From the NCBI GenBank assembly GCA_009829735.1, contig CM020618.1, positions 8,523,119 through 8,587,118 of the forward strand: 64,000 nucleotides of DNA, given 5' to 3'. Below the pieces are notes generated by a model. It was not told where the DNA came from, ran no database searches, and saw only the letters and a list, made by a program, of their open reading frames with translations. This DNA comes from Pyropia yezoensis. Its lineage: Eukaryota; Rhodophyta; Bangiophyceae; Bangiales; Bangiaceae. Of this stretch, positions 8,584-19,809 are shown piece by piece. The first letter of the stretch is position 1, and each line of letters opens with the position of its first letter. The position numbers and the translations under genes were made by a program.

Positions 8584-11061
8584 TCACTTGCCGATACAAA
8601 ATTCGCGAAACACCACGTCCAGCACCTCCTCCACGGGCACCGCCCCCGTGATCTCCGCGACCGCCTTGGCGGCGGCGCGGAGCTCCTCGGCGGCCACGTC
8701 CATTGGCAGCCCGTACGCACCGTTGGCCTCGGCCGCCGCCGCCGCCGCCGCCGCAGTGGGCGGTGCAGCCGCCTGGGCGCCTGCGTTGGCTGATGAGGTG
8801 GCGGCGGTGGTGGCCCGCGGCGTGCGGCCGGCGAGGAAGGCGTCGAGCGCCGCCACCGCCGCGGTTACGTGCGACCGGTGGCGGGCGCGGGTAATGACCG
8901 CCGCCTCGGCGGTGGCGGTGGTGGCGGCGAAGGCGGCGGCTGGCGGCAGCGGCGGCGCCGCTGCGTGTGCCGCCGCGGCGGCTGCGGCGGCGGCGGCCGC
9001 CGGGTGGGTGGGCCAGCCGGGCGTCTGTACAGACGCCAGCGGCGACGGCGGCGGCGACGGCGGCGGCGGCTGGCCCGCCAGGTGCCGCACCGCCCCCTCC
9101 AGGCACCCCAACAGGGCGGGCGCGCCCGCGCCGGTAGCGAGCGACACGGCCACCGCCGCGGCGGGCGCGTCGGGCGACGCGTTGCGGAAGCGGGCGAGCG
9201 CGGCGGCCGCCGCGGCGGCCGCCGCGTCGGCGCCGCCGAGCAGGTCCGCCTTGTTGGCCACCAGAACCACGTGCGGGGGGGCGGGGGCGCCCCCCGCGTC
9301 GGCCGCCTCCTCGGTCGGTGTCATGGGCGCGGGGGGAGGAGGGGGGGAGCCCGTCTCCACCCGCGACAGCGCCGCGTACGCATCGTCGGCGGCGGCGTCG
9401 GCGGGGTCATCCGCCGCAGCCGTTGAGGGTGGCCGCGCCACCGCGTCGGCGAGCGCCGCCCACGACGCGTCCACGTCGCGATCAGCGCGTCCCGCCCCCC
9501 CCTCCCCCGCCACCGCCGCCGCCGCCGCTGCCGCCGCGTCGAGCACAAACAGCACCACGTCTGCGCCGGCCGCTGCGGCGCGCGCGCGGCGGATGCCTTC
9601 GCGCTCCACCCCCCCCACGCTCCCCCCGCCCGCGTCCCCACCGCCGCCGCCGCCGCCGCCGCCGTCGTTGCCCTCCCCGCGCACGCCCGCCGTGTCCCGC
9701 ACTGTCACGCCCACCCCACCCACCGTCAGGGGCACAGCCACCACATCCCGGGTGGTGCCCGCCTCCCCCGACACGATCGCCGCGGGCCGCCGCGCAAGCG
9801 CATTGACGAGCGTGCTCTTCCCCGCGTTCGGTGCCCCCAACACCACCACGTCCAGCCCCGAGCGGGCGCGCTCGCCAACCCGCCGGTCCGCCAGGTGGCC
9901 CGCCATCTCTGCGCGCAGCGCGGCGACCCGCGGGACGAGGCCCGCGTAGAGGGCGCCGTCGGCGAGGCCGCCCTCCTCCCCAAAGTCCAGCACCGCCTCG
10001 GCAATGGCCAGGCAGTCGGTGAGCTCCCCGCGCCACCGCGCGTAGAGGCGGCGGAGGGTGCCGCCCAGCTGCGCGAGCGCCGCCCGCCGCTGCGCGGGCG
10101 TGTCGGCGGCGAGGAGGTCCGCGAGGCCCTCCACTTCGGTCAGGTCCAGGCGGCCCGCGGCGAGCGCGCGGCGCGTAAACTCCCCGCGGCCCGCGGGGCG
10201 GAGGCGGGGGAGGGCGCCGAGCGCGGCGGTGACCGCGTCGGTGACCGCCGCGGAGCCGTGGACGTGGAGCTCCGCCACGTCCTCGCCGGTAAAGGAGGCG
10301 GGGGCGGGGAACCACAAAACCAGGGGGCGGTCGAGGAGGTCGGGCGCCGCCTCGGGGGGGGCGGGGGAGGGGGAAGGGGCGGACGCCCCGGCGTCGTGGG
10401 AAAGAGAAGGCGAGAGGGGGGAGGGGGGGGGCGACGCCGGTGGCGCGTACAGGCTGACGAGAGTGGCCGCCCGCGGCGGCGGCAGCGCCCGCCGGCGGGT
10501 GAGAGCGAGCAGGGCGGCGCCCGCGGCGGGCCCCGACACCCGAAAGACCGCCACCCCCGCCACGCCGGGCGCCGACGAGAGCGCAAAGATCGTGTCGCCC
10601 GACCCGGCAGCCGCGACGCGACGCGTCGGTGCGTCGCCTGCGACAGCGGCGGCGGCGGCGGCGACGCCATCAGGCGCTGGGGGCCTGTCTCCCGTGGCGA
10701 GGGGGGGCGCCGCCGCCGCGGGCGGCGCGCCGCCGGGCGGGAAGAAGGCCGAAACGGGAAAGAGGCCCCCGGCACCGCCCACTGGCACCGCAGCGGCAGC
10801 CGGCGGCGGCGACGGCGCCGGCGCCTGGGGTGGGTCGGCGCCAGAGGGGGGGGGGGGCGCCGCCCCCGCCCCCGCCCCCGCCCCCGCCGACGCGGACGCA
10901 GACGCCGCGCTCGCCGCGGCGACGGGCCGACCCGGCCGGGCGCGCCGCCGCGGTGCGCCATGGCGGGGCGCCCGGGGGGGGGGTCGACCGCACAGCCGCC
11001 GCGCCGCCGCCGCAGTGCGGGCGGTGGCCGCGGCGGCGGCGGTGGCGTAGGCGAGCCGCAT
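8584..11061 (-). CDS. mnmE: tRNA modification GTPase MnmE (TrmE), organelle-targeted
   Basis: 825 residues from the first ATG (MRLAYATAAAAATART). An Arg/Ala-rich leader of about 150 residues precedes the conserved TrmE N-terminal domain (GDTIFALSS, GVAVFRVSGP, FTGEDVAELHVHGS). GTPase motifs: G1 GAPNAGKST near 409-417, GTTRD, G3 DTAG, G4 NKAD near 603. The protein ends in the diagnostic FCIGK, which carries the Cys needed for tRNA wobble-uridine modification. Known role of the family: with MnmG (GidA), it forms the carboxymethylaminomethyl group at U34. The bacterial protein has about 450 residues; the extra length here is the leader plus Gly/Ala/Pro-rich insertions in the G domain. A plastid or mitochondrial location is inferred from the leader. 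The upstream in-frame extension lacks an ATG. Confidence 0.96.
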   Translation of the reverse strand: MRLAYATAAAAATARTAAAARRLCGRPPPRAPRHGAPRRRARPGRPVAAASAASASASAGAGAGAGAAPPPPSGADPPQAPAPSPPPAAAAVPVGGAGGLFPVSAFFPPGGAPPAAAAPPLATGDRPPAPDGVAAAAAAVAGDAPTRRVAAAGSGDTIFALSSAPGVAGVAVFRVSGPAAGAALLALTRRRALPPPRAATLVSLYAPPASPPPSPLSPSLSHDAGASAPSPSPAPPEAAPDLLDRPLVLWFPAPASFTGEDVAELHVHGSAAVTDAVTAALGALPRLRPAGRGEFTRRALAAGRLDLTEVEGLADLLAADTPAQRRAALAQLGGTLRRLYARWRGELTDCLAIAEAVLDFGEEGGLADGALYAGLVPRVAALRAEMAGHLADRRVGERARSGLDVVVLGAPNAGKSTLVNALARRPAAIVSGEAGTTRDVVAVPLTVGGVGVTVRDTAGVRGEGNDGGGGGGGGGDAGGGSVGGVEREGIRRARAAAAGADVVLFVLDAAAAAAAAVAGEGGAGRADRDVDASWAALADAVARPPSTAAADDPADAAADDAYAALSRVETGSPPPPPAPMTPTEEAADAGGAPAPPHVVLVANKADLLGGADAAAAAAAAALARFRNASPDAPAAAVAVSLATGAGAPALLGCLEGAVRHLAGQPPPPSPPPSPLASVQTPGWPTHPAAAAAAAAAAAHAAAPPLPPAAAFAATTATAEAAVITRARHRSHVTAAVAALDAFLAGRTPRATTAATSSANAGAQAAAPPTAAAAAAAAEANGAYGLPMDVAAEELRAAAKAVAEITGAVPVEEVLDVVFREFCIGK

Positions 11062-12071
11062 CGTCGCGCCGAGGCGACAGCGGCGGCAGCGGCTGCGGCG
11101 GCAGCGGCGGCGGCAGCGACGGCGGCAGGGAAAACAAAGGGGATGGGAGGAAGTGGCCGCCGCCTTCACCGCCGAGGCATCTACAGTGCCAACAGGAGAG
11201 AAGGATGTCGCGCACGTTTCCAGTTCAAGAGGGCGTCGGGTACCGGGCGGACGTCTGAAGTGGCAAGCGCTACGCTATAGTATAGCGGCTACAGCGTATC
11301 TCCGTCTCACGACGTCGCGGTCTTGGGTGAAGAAGCGGCTGCGGTGAAGGCGCCGTCAACACGAGAAAGTACAACTCGATGGATGGACTGTTCATGTTCA
11401 GTATAGCCGCCACGTAAGCTTAGTGAATCTTGACTTCACTGACAAATAGGACGCACAGTAAATTGTCAAAGCACTTTTGACTCGGATGTCGGCGTGGGTG
11501 AAACCCATGCAATATACAGATACGATGGCGACAGTGAACTTCAGTGAGCTTGAGTGGTCTGTTGAGTGCTGTACCTCGCGAGCGCCCCCCCACTTTCAGT
11601 TTGCCGATACACCGCCGTGACGCGCTCGCCACACACGGCCGCGCTTAGTTTCGGCCGCCTCGTCCTGTTGCGGCCGCAGCTCTTGATCTCCCGTCCTTCG
11701 AGCCGTCGGGGTATGCCCGCGTTGGGTACTGCTGCAGGCCAGCCTGGGGATTGAACATCACCTATCCTCCTGCTAGACGACGATGGCCGCCTCCCTGTAG
11801 GATGACCGTCTGCGGCACCAAGTAAACTTTGTTGTGTGCTTAGCCTTGCGGAGCATTAATGCATTGCTGAGCTGCTCACCAATCAGATTGTACGGTACAT
11901 GTCCCTCCACCCCGATAAGTGGCCTACACTCTCCGTACACCCCGATTACCCACACTCTCCATTCTTCTCGGTCTTTGTGCAAGCAAAAGTGGCACGTCAA
12001 CCAAAAGGCTCGGTGAGGTGAGCATCTCAGGCGAGAGTCGACCGCAAAACGTTCGTGAACACACGAGTAAA
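11062..12071. other. Upstream region of mnmE
   Basis: About 1 kb without a supportable gene. A short hairpin-forming palindrome, CGCTATAGTATAGCG, lies at 11273-11287, about 210 bp upstream of the mnmE ATG. GC content falls towards the tRNA gene. Confidence 0.4.
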
Positions 12072-12145
12072 TACTCTCGCCGAGGCTCGAACTCGGGACC
12101 TCCAGCATGTTAGGCTGGCGCTCTAACCAACTGAGCTACGAAAGC
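12072..12145 (-). tRNA. tRNA-Val (anticodon AAC), copy 1
   Basis: A complete cloverleaf can be folded on the minus strand: 7-bp acceptor GCTTTCG/CGAGAGT (with G-T pairs), D arm GCTCAGTTGGTTAGAGC, anticodon stem CCAGC/GCTGG with loop CTAACAT (anticodon AAC), a 5-base variable loop AGGTC, T arm CCGAGTTCGAGCCTCGG, and discriminator A. There is no encoded CCA and no intron. The inner promoter boxes A and B are intact. The nearest T4 (possible Pol III stop) is about 23 nt downstream, at 12046-12049. Its mature sequence is identical to the copy at 21275. Confidence 0.95.
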
Positions 12146-13548
12146 GTCCTACGGGTACAGAAAGATGAAATGTACGCGTTTATTGAGTAAAGCGTAAAAT
12201 TCCAATGCAGACGTCATGCCGAGTAGTTGTCCATGCAGTGCATCGCTGTTTAAACCAACAGGGAACGATCTGTCTCACCGCATGCAGCCCCTTAGCTGTG
12301 CTGTATGTACGATAGCGGTGTTGCCTGGGCGGCAGTTTGCAGGCTCAAGGTCGGTCGTGATGAGTTGGGTGCGAGTCGTCCGCGTACGCTTGGGCCTGCC
12401 ACATCCGTGGCAAGCTGACAAAGGAGGCGAACGCAACAGCTGCTCGCCCCTATCCCTCACCTGTGGCCTTGCGCCCGTCCCGTCCTTACCCGAATCCGTG
12501 AGGAGGGTACAGGGGGGGTGAACGACCCCGGTCACATCCACGCGCAGTATTTAGCCAGTAGAGGGGGAGGGTGCGTGACGTCCTGTTAGTGCCGCGGCCT
12601 TCAGTGTGGGGGAATGGAGGGCGTTTTCCATAGCTACGAATGTAAGTAGGCATGTATGTATGTAAGGTGCAGCGGAATGCCGAGAGTCAAGCTCGGGCAT
12701 CTCTTTCGACTTTTGCTTCGGCCCCGACAGCGTACGCTGCGTAACATATAGGCGACGATGGACTCGTAGCTCCCAAGCGCGCAATGCATGATCTCTTTCT
12801 TGGGCGCGGGCCCTCCTGTGGACGACCCGCGCACCGTCTCTGCGATATGAGCTTTTCTGGGCAGCTTCTGTGTCCACTCTACCTCGCGGGTGCACTGTTG
12901 GTGGCCATGCCGACGACAATCACGTCGTGTCGAATTTGGCGTACATAGTTCAGTGTGTACAGTAAAACACAATGGAAGGATGTACTGTATGTACAGCTGG
13001 AATGACTGTCATGTAGATATTCGTACTGTACACATGTATTCCTGACACCCTCCCAGCACGCCGAAAATCAACACAACGATGAACCTCTCGCCCATACTCC
13101 TCCCCCTCACCCCTTCCCGCCACACGCTCTCAGCCGCGAGACGGGGGTGTCTGGTGAGTCGGGGGTATCTGGGTCCCCAACGGGACTCTGCATGAGCGCC
13201 CCACCGCCTCCCGCCTTCCGCCGCCGCACCGTGCGCCGGTCCGCAGGGGGGCTGTGCCCTCCCATGACGTCCGAGTGTGGGGAGGACGGGGGCGCGTGAT
13301 TGACCCGCCCGCCCCTCTCCCGACCACACGGTCTAGCTCCCATCCCCACCCACCCCCACCCCTCCTCTTTCGGCGCCGCGAAGGCGATGCCGTGCGCCCG
13401 CGCTTCGCGGGCAGCACCCCTGGCGGCCGACGGGCACCTCATGGGGTCGCACAGTGGAACGGGCGGGCTGGCGGCGGTGGTGGTGTTGGACTGCCGACCG
13501 CGCGCCACGCCATAGCGTCGAGGGCCGGAAATGATGGGCGACGGCATA

Positions 13549-13602
<54 letters not shown>

Positions 13603-14204
13603 AGCGGCTGCGGCTCTGGGCTGCTAGCGGCGGGGCACGCTCCTCGGCTGCTGCTCTCGCCACGCCATTCGGCGCTCCCACGACGGCGAGGGGGGGCGAG
13701 CCCCGTCGTCGTCGTGGCGGCGGCGGCCGCCGCGGGCGGCAGCGACGGCGGCAGCCTCGTGGGGTGGGGGATGACGGCTGGCTCGTGTCCTGGTGGGGGG
13801 ATGGGCGACTGCCGGACAGTGGCGAGGTGTGGAGGCGGGCGACGGCCGGACCGTGTCGCGGTGGCGAGCGGGGCCGGGCGACCGACGCGCGTGCTGTGGG
13901 CTGCTGTCGTGGGTGGCCGTGGTCACGAGGAGGGTCAGCCGCCTGTGGACTCCGAGTCCACGGCCCAGCCGTGGGGGCCTCGCTGTGGTAATATAATGGG
14001 TGCTAGGGTTGCGCCCTGTCGTCCCATTCACCCTCGCCCCATCCACATCAACGTCATCGTTTTCAGCTCCCGGTAGCGGCCCGGTTGGCGAGGAGGGCAC
14101 GGGTCTGTATCCCACCGGGGTCGCTGCCTGTCCGGCCGGTTGCTGCCGCTCATTCACGTGCACTGCACACACCGGGTCCCTGCTACCCGCCCGCGACGTC
14201 CGCC
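12146..14204. other. Intergenic region before the third Cys-rich gene
   Basis: No gene is supported. 12146-13080 has lower GC than the surroundings. 13100-14200 is G/C-rich, contains the CGG microsatellite, and should include the promoter and leader of the gene starting at 14205. Confidence 0.4.
13550..13602 (+). repeat. (CGG)n microsatellite, about 17 units
   Basis: Uninterrupted CGG/GGC trinucleotide run. The open frames across it (poly-Gly or poly-Arg) are products of the repeat and have no other support. Confidence 0.95.
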
Positions 14205-15386
14205 ATGGCCGGCTCTTCTTTTTCTTCCACCACCGCCCGCGTCGTGGCAGTACTGGCGCTGACCGTCGCCGTGGCGGCGACCCTCCCCACGACTACGGGC
14301 GCGTACAAACCCCCCGCGGGAGGGTCGTGTAAGTGCGCACGCACGTCGTCCGCAGGGGCGTGCATTGTGCTCCTGCGTTACAAGAAGGGCAGCACCACCG
14401 AGGGCACCTGCAAGGCGGGGGGGGATGTGTGCGAGGCCCCCTGGGAGTGCACCGACGCTGGCCCTACGCACGTGTGCCTGTCGCAGGTGGTGACGTCGAC
14501 GCTGCAGTGCAAGGAAGGAACGGGGGGGAAGCGCTGCCCGTGCGTCCGCTCCAAGGTGGACGACGTGACGCTGGTGCCGACGCAGTTGCTGCCCGATGGG
14601 CGCAGCGGGGGCAAGGGGCCCCTGCCGCCGCCGCAGAAGCCGTCGTGCAAGGCCAAAGGTGCCATCATTTCGGTGGAGGGCAAGCCGTGGCAGTGCGTGC
14701 GGAGCATGGACATCAAGGAGCGGACCGCCGCCCAGGCCTATGACTACCGCAATGCGCGGAACAATGGGTGGAAGACCCAGGACGACTACGTGAACATGAA
14801 CTTTCTGCGTGACTCGGCGTCGCGGCTGTACATGTGCGTGACGTACGGGAGCTTCAAGAAGTCCGACCTGCCAGAGATGAAGCGCGCGGCGTCGTCATTC
14901 CTGACGTCCTCAACGCCCAACCGGTTCTACTTCCAGGACGACGTGCCTTCCAAGACCAAGGCCGGTGAGCCCAAGGGCGACTCGTACACCCCTGCCAACG
15001 GGAGCCCCGCGCACCAGCTGTCTGCCTCTCACGAGTGGAATGACGTCAAGACGGACGGGTACTGTGTGGACGTGGCGGCGGAGATGGTGGTGGACTTTTC
15101 GGGTCTGACGTACGTCAAGGGGCTGGCGCTCGGGATGGGCAGCGTCAAGGCGTACCCCGAGACGGGCAAGTGGGCTTTTTGGGACATGGACACGAAGGAG
15201 CGGACCAAGTCGCTGGCGTACGACAGCGCCGGTCGGTTGTACCCGGCCAAGATGCAGGCCAAGAAATGGACGGGGGCTGGATCGCCGCCGGCCAACTGCG
15301 TCCACCGTGTGACGGTGACGGCGACGTGCAACTGCAAGAATTGGGAGAACAAGGCGCTCAAGGCGGCACGGGCGGCCAAGGCCTAG
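14205..15386 (+). CDS. Secreted Cys-rich protein, copy C (no Gly-Lys repeat)
   Basis: 393 residues from the ATG in gccATGgcc; the in-frame upstream extension has no counterpart in copies A and B. It shares the signal peptide plan (MAGSSFSSTTARVVAVLALT), the Cys pattern (SCKCA, CEAPWECTD, CPC) and the C-terminal domain (NNGWKTQDDYVN, RFYFQDD, TDGYCVDV, KWAFWDMDT). In place of the KGDGGG tract it has only a short Gly/Pro linker (GGKGPLPPPQ). It lies on the same strand as copy B, 6 kb downstream, beyond mnmE. The three genes form a local family of unknown function, likely secreted. Confidence 0.88.
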   Translation: MAGSSFSSTTARVVAVLALTVAVAATLPTTTGAYKPPAGGSCKCARTSSAGACIVLLRYKKGSTTEGTCKAGGDVCEAPWECTDAGPTHVCLSQVVTSTLQCKEGTGGKRCPCVRSKVDDVTLVPTQLLPDGRSGGKGPLPPPQKPSCKAKGAIISVEGKPWQCVRSMDIKERTAAQAYDYRNARNNGWKTQDDYVNMNFLRDSASRLYMCVTYGSFKKSDLPEMKRAASSFLTSSTPNRFYFQDDVPSKTKAGEPKGDSYTPANGSPAHQLSASHEWNDVKTDGYCVDVAAEMVVDFSGLTYVKGLALGMGSVKAYPETGKWAFWDMDTKERTKSLAYDSAGRLYPAKMQAKKWTGAGSPPANCVHRVTVTATCNCKNWENKALKAARAAKA

Positions 15387-17381
15387 ACAGCCAGCCGGCC
15401 ACTGAGGGGACGAAGAGGATAGGAGGAGGGGGGGTGGGGGGGGAGGGGGGCGGGCGGCTCAAGATGTGGGTCGCCTGCGGGGTGGACGACCGAGGGGTCG
15501 TCACTGGCCCAGTGACAGGACTGAGGGTGCTCAGTCGCGCGGGTCTCTCCCGGCAATTGGAGCGGGGTGTGTGTGCACTGGGTGGCGGCGTTGGCGCACA
15601 CCACCCAGAACCGGTTTGTGAGAGGGGCGGTAGACAGAGTGAGAACGGGCGACGTGGCCAACGCGGCGACGCGCTCCACAAGCTCCAGCCGTCACCTTCA
15701 GAATATATGTTGTCCACGCATCCGGCCACCCGCACGCCCGCTCGCACGCCAGCTCACAAACGACGCGGCGGGCCGTGCCCCGTCCAGTACAGGCTGCACT
15801 CGCTTGGCACCGTCGTGACGGCGTGACGGGTTGCACTCACGCGTCATGGGTGGACCATAAGCACCCGGCCGGCTGCGCGGCCCGCAGCTCCTAGATTCTG
15901 TGCGCCTTTGCACCCAGTCTGCCGGGGGCAACACATTTCGCTTTTTCGTCCCCAGCTCCCTGTCCCCGCCCCCGCAACCGCCATCGCGGGGCCATCATCC
16001 GTCTGCATGATGCGGACTGTGTGTCGGCACGCGATACTGACTCCAGGGCCTGTTGGCTCATCCATCCGTGGGCTGGTGGTGCTGTGCACCCCTGGACGAC
16101 GGCCAGGTGCTGCTTCCAGCTGTCCTCTTTCGTATGTAACGCTGCGTACGCTGAAGGTTGAGGACGGGCTTGCCTCCTCCATGACCACATCCCCCCCCTT
16201 GTCCAAGGACCATGATGCGCGCCATCAATGCTGTGAGCCGAAGGGCGGCGACGTGCCCCAGCCCCTGGCGTGACGGGGCCCCACGTGACTGTCCGCCCGC
16301 CGCCATGCGCAACGACCAGTTGAATGCGCGATTCCTCTCGAGAGGAGGAGATCTCCTGGCTGGCCGGCCATGCCTGCACAGTACAGCTGTACATAGCGGG
16401 AACAGGACCCTGACAGCCGAACCCGAGGGCCATGATGACGTCACTGCGGGCTGCAAAAACTGGGATCCAAGACCCCCAGAGGAATCCCCCTGCAAACGCA
16501 TGGCGGCAAACAGGGCGTTGTTTTGGCCGCGAAGGGGGGACCAAAAGAAACGGCCGCCAGCTGCAACCGGCGCGCCACTTTTCAGCAAGCAACGACTGCA
16601 AGCCAGCTGGCTGCAGCTGGCGGCTCGCTGACTGTGTCTGTGTCGGCGACAGCCCCACTATCCCTACTATGGAATAGCAGCTGCGGCAGCGCGCTGCCGC
16701 TCTGTTTCGCTGCCGCCCCGTTTCGCTGCCCAGGGCACCCCCACCAGCGGCGGGGGTGGCACAGGAGTGGTATCCATAGTCGCGGCCATCGCCTCGCGCG
16801 CCGGGGCGTGGGGAGCCGCCACTGCAGCAGCTTCGTCACTGTTCAGGAGGCGGCGGTGGTGGCGGCCACGTATCCCCGCCATGGTGAGGTGGAGATGTGT
16901 GCCCGCGCCGACGGGGGACCGCGGGGGAGACCCCCATTGGGCACCCTGGTGGCTGGCTTGGTGGGATTGTTGGTCGTGGAAGGGGACGTGGGACACCGCC
17001 TGGCTTGCCACATGTCCTTCCCCCCTCCCCCCGCTATCCCCTTCTCTCTTGTTCCCTCACTCCCCATCCCCCCCCCCTCTTGCCGCCCGGCCGGCTGTTT
17101 CCATAGCCTCCGGGGTCGCTACCGCCATCTACTTTTATCGCCACTGCTGGCCGCTGCTGCTACCCGCTGCGGCCACTGCTGCCCGCCATCGCCTCTAATG
17201 CCCGCCGCGGCCGCTGCTGCCCGCTGCGGCCACTGCTGCCCGCTGCGACCACTGCTGCTCGCTACGGCCTGTGTGTTGCCCGCCGCCGCCGCTGCTACCA
17301 CCGGCCGCCGCCGCCAAGTGCCACCGTTCCGGCGGCCGCTGCCGCCGCCGGCCGCAGGCCGGCGGGTGCGCCCTCCCCGCC
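15387..17381. other. Intergenic region upstream of the RING-H2 gene
   Basis: Several open frames exist on both strands but none resembles a known protein or starts at a convincing ATG. The 3' part (16700-17380) becomes poly-Ala/Pro-coding in all frames because of CCG/GCC repeats. Confidence 0.4.
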
Positions 17382-18595
17382 ATGAGTTCCGGCGCCCGGC
17401 CGGCGCTGCCAGCGGCGGCGTCGGCGGCGCACGCGGCCCTGTTGGCGTCGTGGGAGGAGTGGGCCCCTACCGCCCCGCGTCGGCGGCCGCCGTCGCAGTC
17501 GCCGCCACCGCCGCCGCCGTCGCAGTCGCCGCCACCGCCGCCGCCCTCGCCCCTGCGGCCGCCGCCGGCGTTGCCGTCGCTGCCGGCAACGTCCTCGCCC
17601 CCGGTGGTGGTGCTTGGCAGCGGTCCGTGTGGCGCGGTCCTGCCGCCGGCAGCGCGCCGGCGGCGTGCCCCCCTCCCGCGGTGGCACCCGCGGGATGGAT
17701 GGCCTTCGCGGCCACCGTCGCCGTCGCGACCGCTGCCGTCGTCCCCATTGTCCGTGGTGTCACCGCGACCTCCGCCGCCGCCTCCGACACCATCGCCGCG
17801 GTCGCCACCGCCGCCGCCTTCGTCACCTGTGGTGGCGTTGACGGCCCGAGAGCAGGGTCCGGCTGGTGTCCAGTGGTCGGGGGGAAACCCACGGGGCGAT
17901 TCCGGGCCGCCGCCACAGCCACCGGCGGCAATGCGGCCGGCACTACCGTCGCCGCCGCCGGAGCTGGCGCTACCATCGCTATCGCAGCAGTGGCTGCGTT
18001 CGTCTCCACTGCTGCAGCGGCAGCTACCGTTGCCTCCGCCACACCCGCCTCGGCAGTCGATGGCGCGACGGGGCCAACCACCGGCGACAGCCGTGCCGCT
18101 GCCGCCACCGCCGCCGACGCCTCGGCCGGCGCAACGGCTGGCTTCGCCACGGCCGCCGCCGCTGTCGCCGCACTGCCGCGCCCCCCTGCCCGCCCGTCCC
18201 TGCCAGCATCCGGTGGGCAAACCCGGGGCGGGCGTCCCCCCCCTCCCGGCCCTGCCACCAACGCGGTCGAGGTCGTCCCCCTCCTCCCTCCCCCCCCCCC
18301 CCCCCCCCCCCCCACCTGCGCCATTTGCCTCGAGGTTCTGGTGCCCGTCACGGGCGCCGCCGCGACCGTCGCAGGTAACGACGACAGCGTGCACCCGCCC
18401 CCCAACCGCGTCACCGCCCTCGTCTGTGCACACGCATTTCACGAGGCGTGTGTGGGGCGATGGGTGGCGGTCACCCCCGTGTGCCCAGCCTGCCGGTGGC
18501 CGGTCCCGGAGTATCACGTGGCAGCGTTAACCGCGCGAGTGTCGGGGAGGGTTGGGGGCGGCCAGCGGCGTGGTGTTGCAGCGCCAGTTGGCTGA
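17382..18595 (+). CDS. RING-H2 finger protein (probable E3 ubiquitin ligase), frame broken at a C24 tract
   Basis: The C-terminal part, from 18317, encodes CAICLEVL, then VCAHAFHEACVGRW, then CPACRWP: a complete C3H2C3 RING-H2 finger, which in this family binds two zinc ions and recruits a ubiquitin-loaded E2. The best upstream coding frame begins at ccgccATGagt (17382; MSSGARPALPAAASAAHA, LLASWEEWAP) and is Pro/Ser-rich. This frame and the RING frame differ and meet exactly in an uninterrupted run of 24 C at 18290-18313. A one- or two-base length change there would join them. The RING frame can also be followed upstream to 16523, but only as Ala/Val-rich, repeat-like sequence. A proline-rich RING protein of about 400 residues is the simplest reading. 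Confidence 0.7.
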
Positions 18596-19809
18596 GAGGG
18601 TGGATAACGTTTCTGTCCGGCGTCGCCGGTAGGAGGTCGTAGGCAGTGGGGGTGTGGGTGGACGGTGGGGTGCAGGGGCTGCGAAGATAAGGCGCGGTCC
18701 CTTTAACCTGATCGCCTACGCCATTGACATTGGAAATGCGAGTTTTCCCCGCCAGGACAACTCTATGGGAGGGATGCACGAGATTGAGCGTGGAGGTGCT
18801 CACATGGAAGGCGAGCGGTCACCAGGAAGCGTCGGGTGTATCTGAGCGCCATCGGTCCCCCACAACGGTTGTCATGGTCATCCCCCGCCTCCACCTCCTG
18901 AAGGCATTATGGCCTCTCCTTTCCTCGCCTTTCACCGCTCCTTTTGTTGTTTTCTCTTCGCCGCTCCCCACCACGTGGTCGCGTCTAAGAGTTCTCCTCT
19001 TCGTCATACTATCCGCGACAGACTCTCGTTTGAAACCTTCCACTCAAAATCAGGCTGGACGAGACGCGTCCTTGAGGCGTGGAAGTCCGGTGGCGACTGA
19101 GTCCGTGGGGCGGGGGAGGGAGGACGGCGCAGGCGGCGGTGGCGCCCGTGGCGGCCGCGATAGGTGGGGTGCTCACGCTATTAACGACGCCTCGGGCTGG
19201 GAGCAGCGAAAGTGGGGAAGGTGAGATTTGCGCTGCCGCACCACCGTCGTTGGTCCCACCACCCGCGCTGCCGCCAACCTCCGATACCTTGGCGACGACA
19301 GCCTCTGCTAGCGACGGGTACATGCTCAGTGTGAGTGTTGTGGTTGAACGTGTGTACGCGGAGGGAGGTGCTCGACGATGAGTCCGGTAGCGCCAGTGTT
19401 GGTGGCGGCTGGCAGCAGAGACGGTGGGGGGCGCGGTGGGTGGCGTCGAAGTGATGCCAGCGGAGGGGGATCCCTCCCACATCCCACTCCCCAGTACGGT
19501 CGGTGTGACCCGACCGACTGAATGGCGCGCGGTCCTCGCGCTAAAGGCTCGTGCGCCAGTGGGAAGCGGGCCGTTGTACATCGACACTTAACTATAGGGT
19601 CAACCCTATCCGAGAGTGAACGACCCGTGCTCCTGCCGCCGCCACCGCCACCCCTGCTCTTCCATTGAGATGAAGGGGGTAGGGGGTTGTCACGTCAGAC
19701 TGGCACATGTCCGTCAGGGGCCCTGCGTGGTCGGGAAGGCTTCTGTGCCACGAGAGGCGGGCCGAGAGAGATTGAAGTTCATGTTCAGTATCACTGGGCC
19801 ACCAGCGTA
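18596..19809. other. Intergenic region
   Basis: No supported gene. A 192-codon minus-strand frame starting with ATG at 19587 is Ser/Thr/Ala-rich and unlike anything I know. Confidence 0.35.

Noticed and set aside
8330-9949. Long Ala/Pro-rich plus-strand frame over mnmE
   Set aside because: Opposite strand of mnmE, which is unambiguous; composition is repeat-like only.
11273-11287. Palindrome CGCTATAGTATAGCG as a transcription-factor site for mnmE
   Set aside because: A 6-bp stem alone is weak; no second copy was found near other genes.
12728-16155. Shared CAGCGTACGC-GCGT words at 12729 and 16136 as a dispersed element
   Set aside because: Similarity does not extend past about 20 bases, so it is probably coincidental.
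15891-16658. 255-codon minus-strand frame
   Set aside because: No ATG start at its opening, no domain, and it overlaps frames of similar quality on the other strand.
16523-18595. 690-codon frame as the full RING protein
   Set aside because: Upstream of the C-run this frame is a Val/Ala-rich shadow. The frame from 17382 has better codon and residue quality, so only the RING part is accepted in this frame.
19009-19587. 192-codon minus-strand frame starting with ATG
   Set aside because: Ser/Thr/Ala-rich without domain or repeat homologue in the window; could be a gene, but the evidence is too thin.
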